19,706 nucleotides of DNA, taken from Isohypsibius dastychi (Eukaryota > Tardigrada > Eutardigrada > Parachela > Isohypsibiidae). The stretch spans positions 1 to 19,706 of the forward strand of contig JAQIWT010000467.1 in NCBI GenBank assembly GCA_034696485.1. The letters are read 5' to 3'. Below, in pieces: positions 7,438-16,214 of the stretch; the stretch's first letter is position 1; every line of letters begins with the position of its first letter. A model generated the notes under the pieces. That model worked only from the letters and a program-made list of their open reading frames with translations, did not search any database and was not told the DNA's origin. A program made the translations under genes and the position numbers.

Positions 7438-9430
7438 ATGATTATTCAGGTACTGATATTCCTGTTTGGGACCAGTCATGTTTCTGCCTTGGCGATCCGG
7501 AATAATGGTTACGAAGGGTAATCGAAATATTCTTACATTGGCTACCGTTACAAAACGAAAGTTTTTAAGGTTCAAAGTGCTTGCATTGTATCCGGACAAC
7601 GAATCTCAAATCAACTTCCTAACTAACATGAACAACTTGATTGATACTTACAGCATCGGGGATGAGGTAAGCCGCGTTCCCGGGATTCTAGCAGACCCTG
7701 CCAAATCGTTATTTGATAAAGGTGGAATTCTGGACCGAGCCCTCAGTGAAAATTCTCTCCATCAAAGGACACATCCTCCTAATGGTTTCGCCACAAAAGC
7801 TAAAAGACGTCGTCTCCGCATTCGATGACCAGAAAATAAATCACAAAATTGCCATCGACAATCTTAAAACGTAAAATGGTTTTCATAGAAAATAAAAAGT
7901 TAGGTGATTCTGATGAATTTTTTAGAGCGATTCAGGAAGAATCATTCATGAGTTCGGCAGATCAAAAAGCGGATAAAGCTGAACAAATGACGTGGACAGC
8001 TTATCACCGTTATCCAACAGTATATTCGTGGATAACAACGACTTCTTCGTGTCAAACTTTGATCACCCTTGTTCGTTGATTCTTGCAGATTGAGAACTAC
8101 GTCAAGCAACTTGCTGTCGATTACCCGCATTTGGTTAATACGCAAGTCATCGGCAAATCGTACGAAGGCAGAAATCTGTACCTCCTGAAAATTGGCAACC
8201 CTCGGCCAGAGGGAAAAATCAAACCCGCAATTTGGATGGATTCACGTAGGTTCCCGGTTGACAGAAAAGCGAGGTTACTGCACCGTTTAAATTTGGTTTT
8301 TAGATATTCATGCTCGTGAGTGGATCACGAGCGCCACCACTACTTTCATGTAACGAAATATTTTCTCATATTTTGTATGGTCAGAACATTACAAGGTTTA
8401 AAATAAGGGTCAATCGGATGGTCACCGAATACGAGACTAACTCAACGTGTAAAAGAATGCTGGACGAAATCGATTGGTACTACCTGCCAGTTGTGAACCC
8501 GGACGGCGTTGAATATACCAAAGCCGCTGAGTCGGTAGGTTTTTTTGGCTCTCTCATTTTCGTTTTCACATAATTGTTCTGTCCAGTGCTCCTGGTTTGA
8601 CATGTGTTGCCTGAAATATATTGCTTTTGCAGAATCGAATGTGGCGGAGAACGCGCAGGATGAACCCGTTCAGTGACTGTATAGGAGCGGATCCCAACCG
8701 CAACTACGACCACAAATGGATGTGTAAGTTCACCGGACATTTTCAGAAAGAGCTCATTCAGTTCAAATTCGTTTCTGGCTGATAGATGCTGGAGCCAACC
8801 AGAGCCCATGTAGCGACCTCTACGCAGGATCCACCGCATTTTCAGAGATTGAGAACCTCCTCTTGACCGATGCAGTGCTGGCCCATAAAGACCAGATCAA
8901 AGTTCTGCTGACCGTTCATTCGGCCGCTCAGATGTGGCTTGTGCCCTGGGGATACGCTGTCGAATATCCAAACGACTTTAGTGATCTAGTGAGTACCGTA
9001 ATTTCTGTACATATTTCCGTACCATATTTGCTTGCGATAGCAAAAGCCACTATGATGAGCTGTCTTAATTTAGATGACCATGGGGCAAAGAGCGGCCGAT
9101 GCCCTCTTTTCACAGTACAGGACACAATACCAAGTCGACAACTCAGCCGTTCTTTTAGGTGAGGAAAATGGGCTTTATTGACATAACAGAAGAGATTTGG
9201 AAAAACGGATGACTTTGTGATCAACAGGTGCCACAGCCGGATCGACCGATGATTGGGGCAAAGCTAAGGCTGGGATTAAGTACGCTTATACCGTGGAGCT
9301 TCGAGATCGTGGACAATATGGATTCATCCTGCCACCGAATCAAATTATACCGAGTGGAATTGAGACTTTTGAGGCCTTGAATGCTGTTGCACAAATGGTT
9401 TACGAGGAATTCGGCCCTACACTGAACTAG
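7438..9430 (+). CDS. M14A zinc metallocarboxypeptidase precursor
   Basis: Eleven exons: 7438-7517, 7570-7666, 7722-7870, 7926-8019, 8089-8245, 8304-8349, 8408-8534, 8633-8723, 8786-8988, 9074-9158, 9228-9430. They sum to 1332 nt, 443 aa plus stop, with all joins in frame. A signal peptide ([19 protein letters not shown]) precedes a propeptide ([17 protein letters not shown] to about residue 140). The catalytic domain has zinc ligands H195 and E198 (IHAREW) and H325 (TVHSAAQMW), Arg197, Arg255 (MWRRTR), N272/R273 (DPNRNYD), a C266/C289 pair and catalytic E400 (YTVELRD), as in digestive carboxypeptidases A/B. D384 aligns with position 255 at the pocket floor, suggesting preference for C-terminal Lys/Arg. 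By eye Tyr198 is Ala327 and Tyr248 is Gly377, unusual for an active member. A soluble secreted, probably gut, protease is inferred. Confidence 0.9.
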
Positions 9431-9472
9431 CAATATTGCATGAAAGTTCAATTTACCACAGGATCTTTATAC

Positions 9473-9478
9473 ATTAAA
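9473..9478 (+). terminator. Poly(A) signal variant ATTAAA
   Basis: ATTAAA occurs 43 bases after the carboxypeptidase stop codon, the only poly(A)-like hexamer noticed close to this 3' end. Confidence 0.4.
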
Positions 9479-10127
9479 ACCCAAAATTCTCAAAGTCAGA
9501 CTGCATTAAGGTTTGAAAATTTTGCATGGACTAGGGAGAAAGCTGGCACTGCCGCATGCATTTCACTCTTCAAGAACTACTCGTGCTTAGCTAATGGTTC
9601 ATGACATAGTGCATGCATAATGCATATACGCCCGAAATTCAGCAGTTTTTTAGAAACCGTTCCAGTAGTTCACACTGCAATATCAGACAGCTTTATCAAT
9701 GTTAAATCGTTGACCACAACCGTGGTTTCTCTCAATGAACAAGATTCCCCCTATCATTCAAAAAGCTGCCCAAAAAGAGCTTGCCGTTTCAAACGGCATT
9801 TGTTGCTATTTGGTTTTCCAGCCACCATGCCTATTTTGGCGAAATATTAACTGATTCAAAAGTATACACTATCAAGATATGCTCAAACTGAAAAGTGAGA
9901 AAACGCCCTATGTCGAGCAATTAACACGTACTTTTTGCGAGTGTACTATCATCGCAATGATTCCTTTACTTCAAACAGTGTAAAATAGTCTGGAAACTTG
10001 ATACAATATTTTCTACTGCGTGAAAATCAATGAGGCGAAACACTGATGAACGATTTACCACAGATTCACCGCACTAAAAACATCAACATTTCCCGTCAAT
10101 CGACCAAAGAGAGGATCATCCAGCTTC
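9479..10127. other. Intergenic, convergent gene ends
   Basis: This lies between the 3' end of the carboxypeptidase (+) and the 3' end of the four-transmembrane copy A (-). No supported exon. A 76-codon plus-strand frame at 9620-9850 has no recognisable features. Confidence 0.4.
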
Positions 10128-10849
10128 TCAAGCCCAGTCGAATACAGCAGACTTCTTGCAGCCAAATAAGTCCAGTCCGAAGAATGCAGCCAAAAAGGCC
10201 AAAATCACCATCTCAATCAGTCCAATGGCCTAAATAATCCAGAAAGTCAAAAACGAATTCATTCCGTTCAGACCATTTACCCCAGATGTCGTGAACGCCA
10301 TTACGCCATGTTCAAACTAATGCTTCGCCCAAGACATAATGATCGGTGAGGAAATGAGGAGCATTAGCGTCCAGAAGACTGCCACACCAAAAACCTGAGG
10401 AGATTTGAAAAAACAACAAGATAATTTCAATTACAAAAAATGGAACTAAAAATATGTCAGAGATTTACCAGATTTCGAACAAGTCGTCCAGAGATTTGAA
10501 GATACTTGTGCATACGAAAAGATGTAAACAACAGGAAGACAGTCAATGTAACGAAAGACCCAGCAGTTGCGAATTCATGGAAGACAATAAAACTGGGCCA
10601 GATCAAGTAGTGGCCAGATGGAACTGGATGCTGAAACTTGCCGACCTCGAGGGTTATCAGAGAAGCCAACGACAAGAGCTAGAAAGACCGCGTCTGAATA
10701 ACGAATTAGAGAAAGTTTCAGGGAAAACAAACCGTCGCGAAAATGAGCATGTATCCAGGTGCGCCGGTGAGAAAACCGTGATCAAGAAAACTCCGTACTC
10801 TTGCAGAAATGGGTTTCGATTCCCGACTCGATAACTGGTTGGAATTCAT
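10128..10849 (-). pseudogene. Four-transmembrane MARVEL-like protein, copy A, with nonsense codon
   Basis: Minus-strand exons 10849-10733, 10678-10469, 10394-10281 and 10229-10128 have GT..AG borders and phase-0 joins, with the same exon count and nearly the same lengths as copy B (117/210/114/102 versus 117/213/111/102 nt). The protein begins MNSNQLSSRESKPISARVRS, has hydrophobic segments LLSLASLITLEV, VTLTVFLLFTSF, VFGVAVFWTLMLLISSPIIM and IGLIEMVILAFLAAFFGLD, and ends FGCKKSAVFDWA. A TAG at 10319-10317 falls in SWAKH*FEHG, where copy B has Trp (SWAKYWAKG). The last transmembrane segment would be lost, yet splice sites and the rest of the frame look well kept. A recent pseudogene, a segregating null allele or a sequencing error are all possible. 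Confidence 0.75.
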
Positions 10850-11479
10850 ATTTGTCCGAAGATGGAAGGTCAGAAGCAAAGGTTTGAGGAAACGAAAATA
10901 CGGTGCGACGAACGAACAAGAACGAAACTGGCAAGCAGTTGTCCCGCTTCGCTATAATAAACAGAGCGATCTCGTTCCGCTCAGCTGGGCAAAACGGAAA
11001 AAGCGGAATTTGTGCCTTCCACTCAAGGGTGGGGGGGGGGGGGGAGAGTGGACGAGAGTAATGATACGTCCGCTAACGAAACTGCGTCAAGTTTTCAAGC
11101 TCAGATTCGGAGTTCGGACACATTTGTAACATTTTCCCACAAATACAACGAAATTGACCTGAGGCTGGATAATGAGAGCAGGTCTTGCTTCCACCTTTTG
11201 AGGGAAAAACTTCCACGGTCAGATCGCTGAGAAGTAAATTTGGCCAGTGTAGTTCCTTTTCCAAACAAAGAAGGCCTGTTAAGTTCTGTCAACGTTGACT
11301 CCACACCTTCTCTTGATGTATTGCTGCCCGAATCCCGAAAATCCCTAATTCTTCCATAGCTGGAATACTCTTACGCTTCAAAAGACCCTGATGACCTTAC
11401 AACAGATTCTATCTTCGACTAAATTTATTCAGTGAGGTTGTAGGAAAGCGCGCATGAACATGGGTTTCAGCAGCCTTTT
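10850..11479. other. 5' flank of copy A; no gene recognised
   Basis: Purine-rich sequence with a run of 14 G (11031-11044). Open frames through the G run show no family signature. A ttattatag stretch on the minus strand near 10955 could be a TATA-like element for copy A, but it is about 100 bases from the ATG and uncertain. Confidence 0.35.
11031..11044 (+). repeat. Homopolymer G14
   Basis: Fourteen consecutive G follow ggt. Length is prone to assembly error and polymorphism, and the tract may form a quadruplex-like structure. Confidence 0.85.
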
Positions 11480-11648
11480 GTAACCGTTTTTTTGAACTCC
11501 CCGTTCTCTTGAACCCGGGGTTCACAAACCCCGTTTTCTTGAACCCTGAGGTTCACAAACCACGTTTTCCTGAACCCAATAAAAACGATGTGTTTTTTGT
11601 GAAAACTTGCTGTATGAACTTTGCAGAATTTCAGCTGAGTTGAAGTGG
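11480..11648 (+). repeat. Left terminal inverted repeat of the MITE
   Basis: Pairs with 11881-12045 in reverse orientation. It contains two good and one partial copy of the GTTCACAAAC/GTTTTCTTGAACCC unit. Confidence 0.8.
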
Positions 11649-11880
11649 CTATTAGAACGGGCTCCACTTTCACCCGAACCTGTAGGTTTTTGTCACTTGT
11701 AAAGTAGAAGAAATAACTGACCTCAAAATACAATCTTCCCTTCTGGAAAATTACGTCGGAATAGAGTGCATTATTTAGGAAGAAGGATAGTCTGAATCTT
11801 CGGTTCTTACATTTTTAACTCCAATTCTATAGCGCAAAACATCGTGTAAATTTGAAGGTATTTGAAGGTATCAGAACTAC

Positions 11881-12045
11881 CCACTTCACATCAACTAAGA
11901 TTATGCAAAGTTCAAACAACAAGTTTTCACAAAAAACACCATTTTTGTTGGGTTCAGGAAAACGGGGTTTGTGAACCTTAGGGTTCAAGAAAACGATGTT
12001 TGTGAACCGGTTCAGAAAAACGGTTGGGTTCAAGAAAACGGTTAC
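11881..12045 (-). repeat. Right terminal inverted repeat of the MITE
   Basis: Reverse complement aligns with the left arm with scattered mismatches and small gaps, indicating the insertion is not very recent. Confidence 0.8.
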
Positions 12046-12109
12046 AGCCTTCGCCAGAATTTCACTTTATCAAATGACCATCGAGGGGAAGCTTGCCATC
12101 GACAAAATA

Positions 12110-12830
12110 TCAAACTGCATCAAACACAATCGACTTCCGGCAGCCAAATGCATCCAGTCCGAAGAAAACCGCCATGAGAACTAATGCCACCATCTCTATC
12201 AGTCCGATGGCCTAGCGAAACGGAGAAGATTTTCAACAATGAGTAAACACTACCGCGTTCCACATGGAACCTACCCCAGATGCCAACAACGCCATTTTCC
12301 CTTTTGCCCAGTATTTCGCCCAAGACAAAACTATGGGTGAAGATATCAATAGCACGAGACCCCAGAAGATTCCCACACCCAGAAACTAAAAAACGTGATC
12401 AGAAACTTATCCAACATTCGATCCCTTTAGCATAAAACGAATGGTTACCAGGTATCGCATAAAACGTCCAGGTATTCGGCAGTAGCTATGTAGGTGAAAG
12501 GTAGCCAGTACTAAGAGGATCACCAGTGTGATGAAGGACCCAATAGTGGTGAATTCATGGAAAACGATATAGCTCTGCCAGATGATGTAGTCAAAACCAG
12601 ATGGTATTTTTTGCTGTGACTTGAAAACTTCTAGCGATATGACTGCGGCCAGCGCGAAGACCTGCAACAAGTCCTGATAGAATGAGGAACATAATTCAGG
12701 TGATTCAACGCACCGTGGAGAAAATGGTCAGAAATCCTGGTGCGCTGATGAGAAATCCATAGTCAAGCCAGCTCCGTATTCTCGCGGGGATGGTCTTCGT
12801 TCCCAGATTTGGTGGCTGGTTAGAGCTCAT
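12110..12830 (-). CDS. Four-transmembrane MARVEL-like protein, copy B
   Basis: Minus-strand exons 12830-12714, 12661-12449, 12385-12275 and 12211-12110 join in phase 0 with GT..AG borders and give 180 aa. The N-terminus MSSNQPPNLGTKTIPARIRS is polar and presumably cytosolic. Hydrophobic segments follow at roughly residues 24-50 (YGFLISAPGFLTIF to AAVISLEV), 79-97 (FITLVILLVLATFHLHSY), 111-131 (FLGVGIFWGLVLLISSPIVL) and 148-168 (IGLIEMVALVLMAVFFGLD), with a short tail FGCRKSIVFDAV. Two N-terminal-side and two C-terminal-side helices with short loops resemble MARVEL/CKLF-type membrane proteins, but no diagnostic motif is seen, so the family is only suggested. Copy A (10128-10849) is a close paralog and copy C (13124-13915) a more distant one; all are head to tail. 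Confidence 0.8.
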
Positions 12831-13123
12831 ATTCACAACAGATTTCGATGTTGTGGGTTTCTACAGTTCAACTAGTCTCAAATCTGCTGTTTCGGGTCGA
12901 GTGATTCATTTTTCTTAGTTCGTGATAACCTCCGCTATCAGGGCAGATAACCCAAACATCTACGTGAACAAACCGGCAGCTTTTGAATTTGATTTACGTG
13001 TAGGATGAACGGTGATAAGAACGGTTTATTAAACGCGAGATGCATTAGCCACAATTCGTGCCACCAAACGATTCGTTATGTTAACACAAGGATCGGCTAT
13101 CTTATGAACAGGGGCGGTCATTG

Positions 13124-13915
13124 TTATTCAAAGATGTTTTGTTTCTTTACGCCAACCAAGTCCAGGATAAGAACAACAGTCGTGCCCATAAGTGCAAAAC
13201 TCGCCAGAAGTCCCAGTGCCTGTGGACCATAAAATGTAGGAGAATCACGAGAAAAGAAAATTCATTAAAAAACACTCACCCCGCTTGCAGTAAGCGCTGG
13301 AAAGTTATAACCCATGAGGGTGTTCACCACTTGTTGTGCGGGAGTCAAGTCTCCAGTTCCAGCACTGCTGTTTGATAGCGCAATGGCCGATGATATCAAA
13401 AGAAATAATGCCCAGATCGCTGAATGTCCAATCATCTACACAAAAGCAAAAAAAAACTCTGTGGAATTCCCCGGTTGGACTTCGGAATCGTAATTTGTGA
13501 TATAAGTAAGTCCATTTGTTCTTACCACAAATTTGAAGATTGAACCCGACAGCCGTAACATGCTATAAACGCGAAGAGCAGCTACAACCAGGAAAATCGT
13601 CAAAAAGACCCACGAGGTCACAGTGCAGAATTCGTGGAAGATTAGTCCATCAATCATCATCGAAACTGTCAAAGCGGATTTGAAGACTTCGTAGGCTATA
13701 AAAGCGCCAAATGAGAATACCTAGAAAAAGCCGGAAATGTTTCGGGGTCAAGTGGTAGATCGCAACTTTCGTCTTACCCAAGCAACAATCGTCAAAATTC
13801 CGGGGATGCTCACCAAAAACCCGAGATCGAACGAGATCCCTTGACGAACCGGCGTCATGGTTGTTGTTGTACTGATTGCTGGTCCTTTTGAATTTGGTGG
13901 CATTTCGGCCATCAT
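13124..13915 (-). CDS. Four-transmembrane MARVEL-like protein, copy C (divergent)
   Basis: Minus-strand exons 13915-13778, 13720-13526, 13435-13280 and 13219-13124 (138/195/156/96 nt) join in phase 0 and give 194 aa. The start ATGATG follows cacc; the open frame extends upstream to 13996, so an earlier start is possible. A polar Pro/Thr-rich N-terminus (MMAEMPPNSKGPAISTTTTM) is followed by four hydrophobic segments: LGFLVSIPGILTIVAWVF, WVFLTIFLVVAALRVY, MIGHSAIWALFLLISSAIAL and LGLLASFALMGTTVVLILDL. The loop before helix 4 (SNSSAGTGDLTPAQQVVNTL) is longer than in copies A and B. Shared landmarks with B are F-I-S/SIPG, EVFKS, FHEF..T and intron positions. Membrane location is clear from hydrophobicity; function is unknown. 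Confidence 0.8.
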
Positions 13916-14169
13916 GGTGAATAAAACAATAAAATTTTCTACACCCAAAAACGCTACACGCGCGCAGAATATGTTCTCTTTCTCCTTTGCTGTCAAAACG
14001 CTCAGAAAGTCAAGCGAAGAATTTCATTTTGTTTGCGTAAAAGCGCAATCTACGGTATTGTTTGCTCCGGTGAGTTCAAAGTCATGTTTGAATAGAGCTA
14101 TGCAATTGGTTTCATAACGCCACACTCCTCCATGTTCCTTCCTGACTTATTCACTCATGTCCTACATTA
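13916..14169. other. Upstream flank of copy C
   Basis: This is the presumed promoter of the minus-strand four-transmembrane copy C. Nothing else is supported. Confidence 0.3.
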
Positions 14170-14529
14170 TTATCGTTTATTGTTTACAGCACGTCAGAGA
14201 GTTTGCATTGACCAACCACTTGACGCTTGCCCTCCCGCCCCCTGCAAAGCGAACAACAGAGAGATGCAATGTTTCATTCTTGCGGACCAAAAAGCAACTC
14301 AGGAAAACCCATAGATTCCAGCTCTGTGAATTGTTCAAGATACATTTAGTATAAACATGTGATCAGGCTCGTAACGTAGTTGTCAGCTTTTCTGTCGCCC
14401 TTGAGAATAACGCCCTGATTCGGTGATGCAAGAGAAATATATTTCGAGCAACAGAAACCAAAGACATGAACACTTTCATGGTTAAAATTACGCAAACTGT
14501 GAACATTGTTCGAGTTCACTATCTGCAGT

Positions 14530-14550
14530 TTACAATGACCCTCATTGTAA
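14530..14550. other. Hairpin upstream of Ly6 copy 1
   Basis: TTACAATGA ccc TCATTGTAA forms a perfect 9-bp stem with a 3-base loop. A 9-base outer inverted pair GTGAACATT (14499-14507) / AATGTTCAC (14549-14557) overlaps it and offers an alternative, larger cruciform. Confidence 0.5.
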
Positions 14551-14740
14551 TGTTCACGTTATAGTTATTATTGTTACTCCCGACAAACGACGTCAGCCCA
14601 ATCACACCAGTTGCAGAACAAATCAATGTCGCACATCCAGGTTTTCAGGTTAAATATCTGCTGTGTTTGTCGGCTTGCACTGGTCATTGAGAGTTGGAGA
14701 AGTGCTGTCCGGTCAGCTGTTAAAGCTTTCGAGATTCAAC

Positions 14741-15176
14741 ATGCAGTCCAAGAACTTCCAGTTTGTTCCTCTTCGTGGCCGGCCAAGGGCATTTTTTTTC
14801 TTGTGGGTCACTTCAATAAGATCTGTTCACTTCAAGAGACTGCATCCCTTGTTACTCATGTATAGTATAACTGATAATGAAGATCAAGCAGACTGCTCAT
14901 CAAGTGATCCATCTGTTCTGACCAAGTATACCGTCAAATGCGGCTTGAGATATCCCCGATGTGCAGTGAGCACGGTTGACGGTTAGGTTGACCAGCAAGA
15001 GTATATCTATGACCGTCACAAATTGTTCGTTCTACATATACAGTATAGGGAGCTTGTCAAAATCCTGTGCACCGAGCTTCCTTTCTCAAGGATGTTCTGC
15101 AGGGAAAAAAGGCGTCTCCTGCTAGTGCAATGAGAGATTTATGTAACATAAACTTTCCCAATCGGGAACTCAACCG
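14741..15176 (+). pseudogene. Ly6/uPAR three-finger protein, dead paralog of 19069-19498
   Basis: The sequence follows the intact gene base by base over long stretches (for example DQADCSSSDPSVL and RCAVSTVDG). Compared with that gene it has lost about 14 bases in the signal-peptide exon (shifting the frame), the first donor GT is GC, the second donor gtaagg is gttagg, a Cys-rich stretch around CIQCYSC is scrambled with stops (TATAGTATAACTGATAATGA), TCG is TAG at 15123-15125, and one base is inserted near AGATTTATG. Together these exclude a functional product. Synonymous-looking differences elsewhere suggest a moderately old duplication. Confidence 0.85.
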
Positions 15177-15189
15177 TCTGTCGCCAGAG

Positions 15190-16154
15190 CACGTGATTCA
15201 CACGTCGGAAACCAGAGAAAAAACAGTCAAAATTTCAGTCTTGTTAAATCTCGACGTAGTGGCTTCTTCTGTGAGTTCTGTCCTTTCTTAGTCTGCAGAC
15301 CTGAGAATGATGTGGCCGAACTGCAGACGTTTGGTGCTTGTAAGCAGAGTATTCCATTTTAAAGACCAACACAGTTCATTCTGATTCACTTGGATTGTGA
15401 AGATTACCAGGTTAAAAGTCAGCTTCTAAGGGTAATTTTCTTAAGTCTTTCTTTTTTCCAGCTTGTTGATTTGTGATTTTGAAATCGCTACCATAAATGC
15501 GGATGATCATCGCACCATGACAGAAATTAAAGATCACGCTATGTGACTTCGTTCAAACATTCGAAACTACAGTCGCTGTGCGGAATAGATGGAATTGACT
15601 GACAATTTGTCGATTGAACTAACTCTGAAAATGTCGAACTGCCGATGCACACGGACAATTCGTTCATTCGCACCCAGTCCACGTCCTGATACCCTTCCGA
15701 TTACGCGACAACAGAAGTTATTGCATACTGCGTACGTCATGTTGACCTTTTCTAGAACAGAATCCCGAATCCGAGTCCTTTACGAGATTCTTGTTACTTG
15801 TTTAACGTTCCACCGTTTTTCGAGACATGTTTTGTTAAGGCCCGAAGGACACGTTTTTGCTGAACTGAGATTGCGCACAGCTGGGTATTATGCATGAAAT
15901 TATTCTTTGAGCGTGACACAAGCTGTGCGTAGAAGAGCTTGTTAGAAAAACCCTCGCAGAAATGCCGTTCACGGTTCACCCTTCATCGCCGCTCGTTCTA
16001 GGAAACACGAAAAATGTAGTGTTCTAATTTTGTATACACTATTTGTACGTCTCATAACAAACGGTGGTGGAGCGTGAAAGACAAATTCTCCGAGGATATT
16101 GTCCAAAACTTCTCAACACATAACTTGCGTTACACACTGTAAAAAAGTCATGCA
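15190..16154. other. Intergenic, no gene recognised
   Basis: About 960 bases with only short, featureless frames on both strands. A 102-codon plus-strand frame at 15589-15897 shows no signal peptide, cysteine pattern or splice partner. Confidence 0.4.
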
Positions 16155-16162
16155 TATTTATA
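16155..16162 (+). promoter_or_regulatory. Possible TATA element TATTTATA
   Basis: TATTTATAG lies 53-60 bases before the ATG of the cysteine-rich gene at 16215, with an initiator-like ttcagct at 16172-16178. The spacing to the initiator is slightly short, so support is weak. Confidence 0.3.
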
Positions 16163-16214
16163 GCCGAAACATTCAGCTGTATGTAGTTTCTTTTACGAAG
16201 GAGTGGCAAAGCTG

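Larger units (their letters stand above)
11480..12045. mobile_element. Non-autonomous DNA transposon (MITE) with long terminal inverted repeats
   Basis: The left arm 11480-11648 and right arm 11881-12045 are imperfect inverted copies of each other along their whole length. They start with GTAACCGTTTT..TTGAAC on both sides and end with the shared gaagtgg block. Each arm carries several copies of a roughly 27-base unit (GTTCACAAAC..CGTTTTCTTGAACCC), then a GTGTTTTTTGTGAAAACTTG block. The 230-base centre has no open frame of note, so the element must depend on a transposase elsewhere. AGCCTT occurs on both sides (11472-11477, two bases before the element, and 12046-12051 directly after), a possible target-site duplication. 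It sits between four-transmembrane copies A and B, about 65 bases past the end of copy B. The superfamily is not assigned. Confidence 0.8.
14170..15180 (+). repeat. Segmental duplication, copy 1 (Ly6 locus)
   Basis: Blocks here recur in the same order at about 18120-19500: ccacttgacgctt, tgttcaagatacat, ggtgatgcaagagaaatat, ctgtgaaca.tgttcgag, the AACxxATGCAG start region, and the whole Ly6 coding body and intron. The downstream copy has about 400 extra bases around 18300-18700, where a candidate exon of the gene at 16215 lies. Confidence 0.65.

Noticed and set aside
10809-11129. 106-codon plus-strand frame through the G14 run as a gene
   Set aside because: Gly-run product, no homology signature, and it overlaps the first exon of copy A on the opposite strand.
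11480-12045. CRISPR-like array because of regularly spaced repeated units
   Set aside because: The repeated units are parts of two inverted arms with variable spacing, in a eukaryotic context with spliced genes; a MITE explains them.
15589-15897. 102-codon plus-strand frame in the intergenic region
   Set aside because: No signal peptide, cysteine pattern, splice partner or recognisable motif; length is compatible with chance.
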